A stretch of DNA of 64,000 bases, from NCBI RefSeq assembly GCF_900142195.1, contig NZ_FRAB01000038.1, positions 1 through 64,000 of the forward strand. Reading direction: 5' to 3'. Under the pieces are notes generated by a model. It was not told where the DNA came from. It saw only the letters and a list, made by a program, of their open reading frames with translations, and made no database searches. A program made the position numbers and the translations under genes. Source of the stretch: Paraburkholderia terricola. Lineage in GTDB: Bacteria > Pseudomonadota > Gammaproteobacteria > Burkholderiales > Burkholderiaceae. Below, in pieces: positions 33,626 through 41,585 of this stretch (its first letter is position 1; each line of letters opens with the position of its first letter).

Positions 33626-35365
33626 TCAACCCTTGTTGAGCGCGAACACGTACAGCGTGCCGCCGCGTGGCACCTTGTCCGCCGCCTTGGACATCGGGCC
33701 GCCCCAGATCGGATTGGCGCCGCCATAGCCGGCGAGGATCGCGACGTACTCGCGGCCGTCGACCTCGAACACCGACGGTTGCGCGATGATCCCGCTCGCG
33801 AGTTTCGGGCTTTTCCACAGCACCTTGCCCGTCGTCACGTCGAACGCATACAGGTAGCCGTCGAGCGAGCCGCTAAATGCCAGGCCGCCCGCGGTGGTCG
33901 CCACGCCGCCGTTCCACGGCAGCTTGCTCCAGTGGCTCCAGAGCTTCTTGCCGGTATCGACGTCGATGGCCTGCAACTCGCCATAACCCTTGCTGCCGGG
34001 CTCAGGCTTGATCTCGAAGCCCTCGCCGAGATACGGCAGCCCCTCCATGTAATTGACCGACTTGCCGGACAGCGACATGCACGCATGCAGCGCGGGCACG
34101 ATCGCGATGTGCTTTTGCGGATCGTATGACACCGACCACCAGTTCTTGCCGCCGAGGAAACTCGGGCAGGTTTCGATCGTCGTGCCGGCCTTCGGATACT
34201 TCGACTTGTCCTGGATCGGCGCGCCGTCCTCCGTATAGCCCGTCACCGAGGTCGCCTTGACGAAGGGCTTCGCGTAGATCAGCTTGCCGGTGCCGCGATC
34301 GATCGCATGGAAATAGCCGTTGCGGTCGGCGTGGATGATCGCGTCGTAATCCTTGTCCTGATACTTGATATTGGCGAGCACCGGTGTGTTGACGCCGTCG
34401 TAGTCCCACGTATCGTTTTTCGTGTACTGGTAGTGCCATTTGAGATCGCCGTTCTTCGGATCGAGCGCGAGCAGCGAGTCGGAGTACAGGTTGTCGCCGG
34501 GACGCAGATCGGCGAGCCACGGCCCAGGATTGCCGACGCCCCAGTAGAGCGTTTTCGATGCGGCGTCGTAAGTGCCCGTCAGCCAGGCCGGCGCGCCGCC
34601 ATGCTCCTGCATGCCCTTCGGCCATGTGTCGGCGTGCTTCTCGCCGGCTGCGGGGACGGTAAAGCGCTTCCACAGCACCTTGCCGTCGGCGGGATCGAGC
34701 GCGGCGATGAAGCCGCGCGCGCCGTATTCGCCGCCTGCGCTGCCGACCACCAGCGCGCCGTCGAGCGCGAGCGGCGCGAGGGAGAACGCGTAGCCGAGGC
34801 CCGGCTCGAACATCGACTTGCGCCAGGCGAGCGCGCCGGTTTGCGCGTCGAGCGAGACGACCTCGCCGTTGAGCATCGCGACATAAACGTTCTTGCCGTA
34901 CAGCGCCACGCCGCGGTTGATCACGTCGCAGCATGCGGTCTTGAACGACTCGGCGCCGAGCTTGGGCTCGAATTTCCAGAGCTGCTTGCCGGTCGCGGCA
35001 TCGAATGCGTACACGTTGTCTTTCGGCGTGGTCACGAAGAGATAGCCGCCATTGACGATCGGCGTCGCCTCGAAACCTTGCTGCAGATCGGCCGGAAACT
35101 TGTAGCTCCAGACCTGCTTGAGTCCCTTCACGTTGGACGTGTCGATCTGCTTGAGCGGCGAATGCGCCTGGCCGTTATAGGTGCGGTAATACGTGAGCCA
35201 GCCGGGGTCGCTCTGCGCCGCCGTCAACCGCTCGTACGTGACCGGCGGATAGTCGGCCGCTCCCGCCGCTGATCCCGCTGCCGAGGCGAGCATCAGACCG
35301 ATCGCCGTGGCGATGCTCATCGCGAGCGCCGTGGGCCGCGTCGCCGAAATTGGACGTGCTTTCAT
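33626..35365 (-). CDS. PQQ-dependent alcohol dehydrogenase, lanthanide-type signature
   Basis: 579 residues. A signal peptide ends near AAGAA (~residue 37). An eight-bladed PQQ propeller follows, with repeated A-x-D-x-x-T-G-K-x-x-W tryptophan-docking motifs. The vicinal disulfide pair is Cys145-Cys146 (KTACCDV). Metal ligands by alignment are Glu213 (GGEYGARG), Asn279 (GVGNPGPW) and catalytic Asp321 (TWDYDGVN). Asp323, two residues on, is the extra ligand diagnostic for lanthanide-dependent enzymes (XoxF, PedH, ExaF). Calcium enzymes have Ala or Ser there. The start at 35365 has AGGAGACAAGG. It has a sigma54 promoter ~140 bp upstream. Whether it prefers methanol or longer alcohols is not readable. 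Confidence 0.92.
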   Translation of the reverse strand: MKARPISATRPTALAMSIATAIGLMLASAAGSAAGAADYPPVTYERLTAAQSDPGWLTYYRTYNGQAHSPLKQIDTSNVKGLKQVWSYKFPADLQQGFEATPIVNGGYLFVTTPKDNVYAFDAATGKQLWKFEPKLGAESFKTACCDVINRGVALYGKNVYVAMLNGEVVSLDAQTGALAWRKSMFEPGLGYAFSLAPLALDGALVVGSAGGEYGARGFIAALDPADGKVLWKRFTVPAAGEKHADTWPKGMQEHGGAPAWLTGTYDAASKTLYWGVGNPGPWLADLRPGDNLYSDSLLALDPKNGDLKWHYQYTKNDTWDYDGVNTPVLANIKYQDKDYDAIIHADRNGYFHAIDRGTGKLIYAKPFVKATSVTGYTEDGAPIQDKSKYPKAGTTIETCPSFLGGKNWWSVSYDPQKHIAIVPALHACMSLSGKSVNYMEGLPYLGEGFEIKPEPGSKGYGELQAIDVDTGKKLWSHWSKLPWNGGVATTAGGLAFSGSLDGYLYAFDVTTGKVLWKSPKLASGIIAQPSVFEVDGREYVAILAGYGGANPIWGGPMSKAADKVPRGGTLYVFALNKG

Positions 35366-35864
35366 CCTTGTCTCCTGTGTGGACCGGCGTTCGCGCTTTG
35401 GAGCGTGACGCCGGTCCCATGCAGATTGCTGTGGAATTATTCGACGCGAGGCCATGCGGGCGGCGTCATCGTCTAGTGAACGCAGACTGGCTGCTGACCG
35501 TTCAAGGCAAGTCGCATGCCATTGGGACGCGGCGTCTCGGGAAGCCTTGACGGCGCGTGAAAAGGAACAGGGACTATCGTGTGACAGCTTGCCGCGGCGT
35601 GCCTCGCGGTGTTGCACGCTGGCGCAAGCAAAAGGGGGATGTGTTGCTAAAGAGGACAGTTATCGGCCGCGAATCGGCCGCGAGAAGAAGACAGCGCGGG
35701 ATCAGCGTCGGCGGGCCGGGAATCGGGTGTCGGTTGGAAGGAGAAGCCGCGGTTGACGCGGTTGAGCGGCGGTCCGTCGCAGCGTTAAACCCTGCGACGG
35801 ACCCCACCGCCTCGCGGCTAAGACTACGCAACGAGGCGGCCTCGACGCACTAGCGCCGCCGGCT
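35366..35864. other. 499-bp region upstream of PQQ dehydrogenase
   Basis: Contains the minus-strand sigma54 promoter (35506-35521) and an imperfect TTGC-N8-GCAA inverted repeat at 35612-35627 that might be an activator site. No gene was seen. Confidence 0.65.
35506..35521 (-). promoter_or_regulatory. Sigma54 promoter of PQQ dehydrogenase operon
   Basis: Read on the minus strand: TGGCATGCGACTTGCC, a near-consensus -24/-12 element with GG and GC 12 bp apart. Predicted transcription start about 35495, giving a ~130-base leader. Confidence 0.78.
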
Positions 35865-36272
35865 TCAATCGACGCTCACGTCGATGCGCCGCGGACGCGC
35901 TTCTTCCCTGCGCGGAATCGTCAGCTTGAGCACGCCGTCCTTCAGGCTGGCGTCGATCTGCGCGGTGTCGAAGTCGGCGCTCAGCGTGAACGCGCGCGCG
36001 AAACGCGGCTGCTGCATCTCGGTGTGATGCACGCGCAATTCGGCGGGCATGGGCACGGTGGCTTCGGCCTCGATGAAAAGGTTCGGCCCTTCCACGCGCA
36101 GGTCGAGATTTTCTCGCGTGACGCCCGGCAAGTCGGCCCACAGCGTGATGCCGTGCTTGTCCTCCACCACGTCCACCGCGGGCACGACGGCCGGCGTCTT
36201 CGACGAGCGCTCGCCCGTGCGTTGAGCGACTGCGCTCGTGTCGCGCTCGGTCACTTGAGTTTTGTCGTTCAT
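35865..36272 (-). CDS. Hsp20 small heat shock protein
   Basis: 135 residues. The alpha-crystallin domain (~45-135) runs from VDVVEDKHGITLWADLPGVTRENLDLRVEGPNLFIEAEA to DGVLKLTIPRREEARPRRIDVSVD. The I-x-I/V C-terminal motif is replaced by IDVSV. The start at 36272 follows AAGGAGCTTGCC. It is second in a two-gene operon after 36302. ATP-independent holdase. Confidence 0.94.
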   Translation of the reverse strand: MNDKTQVTERDTSAVAQRTGERSSKTPAVVPAVDVVEDKHGITLWADLPGVTRENLDLRVEGPNLFIEAEATVPMPAELRVHHTEMQQPRFARAFTLSADFDTAQIDASLKDGVLKLTIPRREEARPRRIDVSVD

Positions 36273-36301
36273 GGCAAGCTCCTTGATGAAAATCGCAATG
36301 C

Positions 36302-36739
36302 TCACTGAATCGCAATCGAGCGGGGTTTCGACGATTCGCGCTTACCCACGGTGACGATCAGGCAACCGTTCACGTAGCGCGCCCGCACGTTGTCGGGATC
36401 GGCGTCGCGCGGCAACTCGACGGCGCGCCGGAAACTGCCCGTGAAACGCTCGCGCGCGTAGCTGCGGCTCTCGCCCTCCGCGTCGGGTGCCGCTTCACGT
36501 TCACCGTTGATCGTGAGCAGGCCCTTGTCGACCGTCACTTCGAGTTTCGCGGGGTCGATGCCCGGCGCGAAGGCGACGATCTCCACCGAATCGTCCGTGC
36601 TGCCCAGGTTGATCGGCGGGAACGCGCCGAAGCGCCCCGCGCGAATGCTGACGGGCGCGCCGGTCAGCAGGTTCGTCATCTGGCGTTGCAGACGCTCGAA
36701 ATCGTCGAACAGGGGAAGTCCAAAAAAGAAGTCACTCAT
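36302..36739 (-). CDS. Hsp20 small heat shock protein
   Basis: 145 residues, MSDFFFGLPLFDDFERLQRQMTNLL, then an alpha-crystallin domain (VEIVAFAPGIDPAKLEVTVDKGLLTINGER ... GSFRRAVELP). The C-terminus ends KPRSIAIQ with the I-x-I assembly motif. Family class A/B pairs form mixed oligomers, so the two adjacent proteins may co-assemble. A sigma32-like promoter lies upstream. Confidence 0.94.
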   Translation of the reverse strand: MSDFFFGLPLFDDFERLQRQMTNLLTGAPVSIRAGRFGAFPPINLGSTDDSVEIVAFAPGIDPAKLEVTVDKGLLTINGEREAAPDAEGESRSYARERFTGSFRRAVELPRDADPDNVRARYVNGCLIVTVGKRESSKPRSIAIQ

Positions 36740-37070
36740 GGCTTGGGTCCTCCGTAAGCTCCTTAATTAAGGCAAGGCGACGAACGGGCAAACGCGCTCC
36801 GGGTTCATCCGCCTCACCGCCGGCAAATAAGTTGAAACACGAGTCGAAACACGAGTTAAACACGCAGCGCGATTCACGCAACGCAGGATGCGAACGCGAG
36901 ACGCGACTGCACGATGATGACCGGAAAATAGGTCGAGGCCAGGCGGTTTCAAGAGCTCGCCCGGCGAAATTTTTTGAGCGAAAGCGGCCCTCGCCGCCCT
37001 TGAAAATCGTTGGCCCATCCCTACACTCTCTCCCGATTCCCTTGCAACCCGATTCACCCCTGGAGGCATC
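36740..37070. other. 331-bp divergent promoter region
   Basis: Holds a sigma32-like promoter toward Hsp20 (36925-36953) and a sigma70-like promoter (TTGAAA 37000-37005, TACACT 37022-37027, 16-bp spacer) toward the 128-residue gene. Confidence 0.55.
36925..36953 (-). promoter_or_regulatory. Sigma32-like heat shock promoter
   Basis: On the minus strand CTTGAAA (36947-36953), a 14-bp spacer, then CCTATTT. This is close to the sigma32 consensus CTTGAAA-N11-16-CCCCAT, about 185 bp upstream of the first Hsp20 start. Confidence 0.5.
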
Positions 37071-37457
37071 ATGAGTTTTGACGCGGAATGGGTCACTTTC
37101 GGCAAACACCGGACTCGCCTGCGCGCGACCCGCGGCTTTCCGACCGCCACGCTGCGCACGCTCGCCGAAGTCGCGAAGCTGGCGATCGAGAACAACATGA
37201 GCGCGCGCGCCCGGCTCGTCGAGGTTCTGCTGAGAGACGAGGACGGCAGCTTCGAGATCACGGTCGCCACCACCGTCGAGCAGGATCTGGCGAGCGCCGC
37301 GCCGATCGAAGTCGCGCTCTCCACGGTCTTCGGCCTGCCGGCCGACAAGGTCACGTTGAGCATCGAACGGTTGAGCGAGCAGGAGGTGGAACTGCGCTTC
37401 GGCGTCTATGAACGCCTGCTCGCGCAGAAGACCGGCACCGTGCCGCCTATTCAGTGA
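37071..37457 (+). CDS. Unknown 128-residue protein
   Basis: MSFDAEWVTFGKHRTRLRATRGFPTATLRTLAEVAKLAIENN. The layout is mixed alpha/beta with no signal or membrane part. CTGGAGGCATC gives a strong ribosome site and a sigma70-like promoter lies upstream. The C-terminal half (VALSTVFGLPADKVTLSIERLSEQEVELRFGVYERLL) looks like a small domain. I do not recognise a family. The end overlaps by 11 bp the convergent gene at 37447. Confidence 0.7.
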   Translation: MSFDAEWVTFGKHRTRLRATRGFPTATLRTLAEVAKLAIENNMSARARLVEVLLRDEDGSFEITVATTVEQDLASAAPIEVALSTVFGLPADKVTLSIERLSEQEVELRFGVYERLLAQKTGTVPPIQ

Positions 37458-37761
37458 GCGCGGTGGCCGGCGGCGGTGCCGCAGAGCGGGCGAGCGGCGC
37501 CACGCCGCCGGCTGTTCTGGACGCGAGCGCATCGTCGGCCAGCACGGCCAGGCCGATGGCGATCTCGCGAGCCATGCGCGCCGCGATGTCGAGCGCATCG
37601 CCTCTCGGCACATGTCCACAGGTTCCTCTCCGTTCGAGAATCGACCGGTGTTCCGGATTCCTTTCCGTGACGAACACGGCCCATAGAAAACCGCCGTCGG
37701 AATCGGGCACGGCAGTCGAGGTCACCAGCAGGTTCGCAATGGCTATCGTCTGTACTCGCAT
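37447..37761 (-). CDS. Unknown 104-residue protein
   Basis: MRVQTIAIANLLVTSTAVPDSDGGFLWAVFVTERNPEHRSILERR. The gene is real on the strength of an AGGAGGT ribosome site right before the ATG. It is alpha/beta with an Ala/Pro-rich tail. No recognised domain. The opposite-strand frame of similar length is its shadow. Confidence 0.6.
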   Translation of the reverse strand: MRVQTIAIANLLVTSTAVPDSDGGFLWAVFVTERNPEHRSILERRGTCGHVPRGDALDIAARMAREIAIGLAVLADDALASRTAGGVAPLARSAAPPPATALTE

Positions 37762-37904
37762 GTGAACCTCCTGCCTCGTGGGCCTTTTGACGACAAGGCC
37801 GCATTGCCCATGCCCGGTGCGCCAAGCCGCGCGCCGCGCCGCCGCAAAGGCGGGCTTGATCGTTGCTCGCAGCGCAGGCACCCTCAATCTCGAAGGAGAG
37901 AATC

Positions 37905-38174
37905 ATGGCCACGCAAGCACAAAAGCCCGATGAGCCCAATGAACCCAATGAACCCACTGAGCCCGCTGAACCCAATGAACCAGGCCGTGCGTCGCCCGAT
38001 GTGGAGACCGGTCAACCGGGGCGTGCATCCCCCGATGAAGAGGCCGGCGAACCGGGCACGTTCAAGACCGATGTGTCGGAGACCGACGACGAAGGCACGA
38101 GTGTGCGCGAAGCCGAAGTTCGGGACGACGATCTGTCGGAAACCGGGTCCCCGGAGTCGGATGAGGAAGCATGA
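37905..38174 (+). CDS. Acidic low-complexity repeat protein
   Basis: 89 residues, strongly acidic, no hydrophobic core. Residues 8-26 are tandem E-P-x/N-E-P units (EPNEPNEPTEPAEPNEP). Two ~14-residue repeats G-R/Q-A-S-P-D-x-E-x-G-x-P-G follow, and then Asp/Glu/Ser. Predicted disordered and very acidic. GAAGGAGAG precedes the ATG. Function unknown; possibilities include a stress-related disordered protectant. The repeats suggest slippage-generated length variation. Confidence 0.65.
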   Translation: MATQAQKPDEPNEPNEPTEPAEPNEPGRASPDVETGQPGRASPDEEAGEPGTFKTDVSETDDEGTSVREAEVRDDDLSETGSPESDEEA

Positions 38175-38525
38175 AGAACCCGTAGCCGCCGTGGCCGCGC
38201 GGAGATCATGCGGAAGGAGGCGCATGACCGGGCCGGCCACGCGGCGGCAACGGCGGCAACGGTGACACACGACGCAGTTCCTGCCTGCACGCTTGTAGTT
38301 TCTTCCCCGCGTGCGCCGGCTGATCGACACGCCGGCAACAAGGCCGCGACCACGCAGAGCCCACCGTTTTCGAACGGCGCCAGGCCGCGGTTTCCTCTTC
38401 ACATACGACGTCTGCTCGCGCGCTCTACGCGACATCATTTCGTCGGCAACGACAGCCCCTCGTTCACCCTGTGCGCTCGCGCACGAAACCCCCGGAATTT
38501 TTCACCGCTTCAGCTATATTGATTT
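38175..38525. other. 351-bp intergenic region
   Basis: Between the acidic protein and the hybrid kinase. It ends with a TATATT -10 like hexamer at 38515-38520. No gene, box or hairpin is convincing. Confidence 0.5.
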
Positions 38526-38591
38526 GTGGAGGCGGTCAACGAAGTCCGTCTGCCCGCTCGCCGCCAGTTCCCCGACCGTTTGGATAATCGC

Positions 38592-40274
38592 ATGCACGAC
38601 GATGCCGATGAATTGGCGCGGCGCCCGGCCAGGGCGGCCGACCACGCCAGGGAAAACCTTGCCCTCCTCCGTCTCGCGCGCGCTCAAACCGGCTCGCGCG
38701 ACGCGCTGCTGCAAGCGATCGCGAACGAAGCGCTGGCATTGTGCAATGCGGGCAGCGCGGGCATCAGCCTGCTGGAAGGGCCGCCCCACAACCGCTCGTT
38801 CCGCTGGCTCGCCGTGGCCGGATCGTGCGCGGGCCTGCAAGGCAAAAGCACCGCGTGGAACGAGTGCCCGTGCGGCGTGACGCTCGACGCCGGCCGCCCG
38901 CGGCTCTTCGTGCGGCCCGAGGAACAGTTCGGGTGTCTGCGGTTCGCGGGCATCGACGTGCATGAAGGCATCGTCGTTCCGATTCCGTCGGACAGCGGTC
39001 AGCTCGGCGCGATCTGGGCGATGTCTCACGACGCGGCCTGCCGCTTCGACGGCGAGCACGCCCGCGTGCTGTCGAGCCTCGCCATCGTCGCGGGCGCCGC
39101 GCTGACGATGGCGAACGTGCGCGACGACGGCGCCGAGAGCGATCGCCGACACAACGAGTTCATTGCCATGCTCGGACACGAACTGAGAAATCCGCTCGCG
39201 CCGATCGACGGCGCGATCTCGGCCGCGAAGCGCCTGTGCGCCGCGAACGAAAAAGCCGACGCCGTATTGACCATCGCGCAACGCCAGATGAAGCATCTGC
39301 GCACGCTGGTCGACGATCTGCTGGATGCGGCGCGGCTCAAGCACGGCAAGCTCGCCATCAAGCTGAGCGATACGTCGCTCAACGAGATCACGTTCGACGC
39401 GGTCAGCGCGGTCAAGCATCATCTCGAATCGCGCAGGCATACGCTGAAACTGAGCGGCCTCGAAGCGCCGGTTCACGTGCGCGCGGATCATGTGCGGCTG
39501 AGCCAGGTATTGGGCAATCTGCTGCTGAACGCCGCCAAGTACACGCCGGCGGGCGGCAAGATCGAACTGTCGGTTCGTACCGAGCATGCCGCCGGTTCCG
39601 GCGAGCCGGGGTGCGTCGTGATCGAGGTCAGGGACAACGGCATCGGCATCGATCCGTCGATCCAGCCGTACATGTTCGAGCTGTTCGCGCAGTCGACGTG
39701 CGGCAGCGCCCGCTCCGAGGGCGGCCTCGGCATCGGGCTCGCGGTGGCGAAACGTCTGGTGGAACTGCACCACGGCAGCATTGCGATTCAAAGCGGAGCG
39801 GCCGGCGCGGGCACGCTCGTCACGGTGCGCCTGCCGATCCTGCGCAGCGCGCCGGCCCAGAAGCCCGCCATGACGATGCCCCAGGTGCGCCCCACCCGCC
39901 TGCTGCTCGCCGACGACAACCGCGACGCGCTGGAAGTGCTCAGCGTCCTGCTCGAACTGGAAGGCCACCACGTGAGCGCGACGGACAATGGACACGATGC
40001 GGTGCGCCTGATCGGCGAGACGCATCCCGAAGTCGCGATCATCGACGTGGGCATGCCGGACATGGACGGTTTCGACGTGGCGCGCGCGGTTCGCGCCGAC
40101 CCGCGCCTCGACGACGTGACGCTCGTCGCGTTGACGGGCTACGCGTCGGAGTCCAACAAATCGCGCGCGCTGGCGGCCGGTTTCGATTACCACCTCACCA
40201 AGCCGCTGTCGCTGGAAAAGCTTCAGCACATTCTGGAGAACCGCACCGAGGGGCGGGTTCAGGGGATCGTCTAG
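38592..40274 (+). CDS. GAF hybrid histidine kinase with C-terminal receiver
   Basis: 560 residues. A GAF domain (~30-185) contains a CPCG and GCLRF region. A HisKA domain has phospho-His in MLGHELRNPLAPIDG. The HATPase_c has N box LLLNAAKYTP and G boxes DNGIGID and GGLGIGLAV. The receiver (~440-550) has ADDNRD and phospho-Asp in AIIDVGMPDMDG. Cytoplasmic, no membrane segment. The frame is open from a GTG at 38526, but a TATATT hexamer ends six bases before that, so the ATG at 38592 is preferred. Input is unknown. Confidence 0.9.
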   Translation: MHDDADELARRPARAADHARENLALLRLARAQTGSRDALLQAIANEALALCNAGSAGISLLEGPPHNRSFRWLAVAGSCAGLQGKSTAWNECPCGVTLDAGRPRLFVRPEEQFGCLRFAGIDVHEGIVVPIPSDSGQLGAIWAMSHDAACRFDGEHARVLSSLAIVAGAALTMANVRDDGAESDRRHNEFIAMLGHELRNPLAPIDGAISAAKRLCAANEKADAVLTIAQRQMKHLRTLVDDLLDAARLKHGKLAIKLSDTSLNEITFDAVSAVKHHLESRRHTLKLSGLEAPVHVRADHVRLSQVLGNLLLNAAKYTPAGGKIELSVRTEHAAGSGEPGCVVIEVRDNGIGIDPSIQPYMFELFAQSTCGSARSEGGLGIGLAVAKRLVELHHGSIAIQSGAAGAGTLVTVRLPILRSAPAQKPAMTMPQVRPTRLLLADDNRDALEVLSVLLELEGHHVSATDNGHDAVRLIGETHPEVAIIDVGMPDMDGFDVARAVRADPRLDDVTLVALTGYASESNKSRALAAGFDYHLTKPLSLEKLQHILENRTEGRVQGIV

Positions 40275-40376
40275 CGGCGCGCGTTCATTGCGCGTTCAGT
40301 GCGGATAAACCGCCGCGCCCCGGCTGGGGAACGGTAATTGCTGGCGCTCGGGCACACGATCCAGTCCCCCGGCGCG

Positions 40377-41585
40377 ATGAAAACCCGCAACGCATGCACC
40401 ATCGAGCAATGGCGTCCTCTACGGCAGCGGCGGCTTGTCCGCCGGGGTTCGTGGTTCGTCGCGCTCGTTTGCGCGCTTGCACGGAAGCCGCGGCTCGTCC
40501 GTTCGGGTTTGCGGTTCGCCGCGCTGCTTTGCGCCGCCTTTCTCCCGCCCCACGCCAATGGCGAGCCGGCTCAGAATGCGCTGCGTCCCGCCGGCGTGCA
40601 GGCCTTGCACATCTTCAACTTGTGGAATCTCACGCTCGCGGTGTGCTCGCTGGTGTTCGCCGCCGTGCTGATTGCGCTGCTGATCGCGATGCTGCGCGCG
40701 TCGGCTCGCAAGCGGCAGGCGGGTCTTGAACCCACGCCGTGGGAGTGGTCCGAAACGCGGCCTGAGCCGAGCCCTGAAAATAGGCCCGAGGCAGGCCACG
40801 AGTCGAGCCACGAAGCACGCACACGCCGCGTGGTGACCGGCGCGAGCATCGCATCCGTCGTGCTGCTGTTCGGCCTGCTGCTCGCCGACGTGATGACCGA
40901 CCGCGCGCTGTCGCGGCTGCCCGTCGCCAATGCGCTGCATCTGGAGATGACCGGCCATCAATGGTGGTGGGAAGCGCGCTACGGCGGCGACAGCGCCGGC
41001 GACGCCTTCGCGGTCGCCAACGAATTGCACGTGCCCGTCGGCCGCCCCGTCGTCATTTCGCTGAAAGCGGACGACGTGATCCACACCTTCTGGGTGCCGA
41101 ACCTGCACGGCAAGAAAGACATGATCCCCGGCCGCGACGCGACCATCGAATTTCGCGCGGACCGCGCCGGCACCTATCGCGGTCAATGCGCGGAATTCTG
41201 CGGCCTCGAACATGCGTTGATGGCGTTCTCGGTGGTGGCCGAGCCGCCCGCGCGGTACGAGGCGTGGGCCGCGCATCAGCGCGAGCCCGCGCCCCAAGCC
41301 GTGACCGACATGCACAAACGCGGCGAGCAACTCTTCACGACCGGCGCGTGCGCCAATTGCCACACGGTGCGCGGCACGTCGGCCGCGGGCCTGCTCGGCC
41401 CGGATCTCACGCACCTGATGAGCCGGCCGATGCTCGCGGCCGGCACCTTCGACAATACGCCCGCCAATCTGGCCGCCTGGATCGCGGCGCCCGGCAGCAT
41501 GAAACCCGGCACGTCGATGCCCGCGAGCCGGTTCTCGCAACAGGACATGGCCGCCCTCGTCGCGTGGCTCGGAACCCTGCAATGA
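40377..41585 (+). CDS. ctaC: Cytochrome c oxidase subunit II, caa3 type
   Basis: 402 residues. The N-terminus is unusually long and arginine-rich before the first hydrophobic stretch, with two membrane helices at about 76-100 and 145-165. The CuA cupredoxin domain (~175-290) has the ligands CAEFCGLEH plus His and a downstream Met, and WHQWWWE-like HQWWWEARYGG. A C-terminal cytochrome c (~305-402) has CANCH. The fused heme defines caa3-type oxidases. The TGA overlaps subunit I as ATGA. The ATG at 40377 lacks a clear ribosome site, so the start is moderate. Confidence 0.93.
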   Translation: MKTRNACTIEQWRPLRQRRLVRRGSWFVALVCALARKPRLVRSGLRFAALLCAAFLPPHANGEPAQNALRPAGVQALHIFNLWNLTLAVCSLVFAAVLIALLIAMLRASARKRQAGLEPTPWEWSETRPEPSPENRPEAGHESSHEARTRRVVTGASIASVVLLFGLLLADVMTDRALSRLPVANALHLEMTGHQWWWEARYGGDSAGDAFAVANELHVPVGRPVVISLKADDVIHTFWVPNLHGKKDMIPGRDATIEFRADRAGTYRGQCAEFCGLEHALMAFSVVAEPPARYEAWAAHQREPAPQAVTDMHKRGEQLFTTGACANCHTVRGTSAAGLLGPDLTHLMSRPMLAAGTFDNTPANLAAWIAAPGSMKPGTSMPASRFSQQDMAALVAWLGTLQ

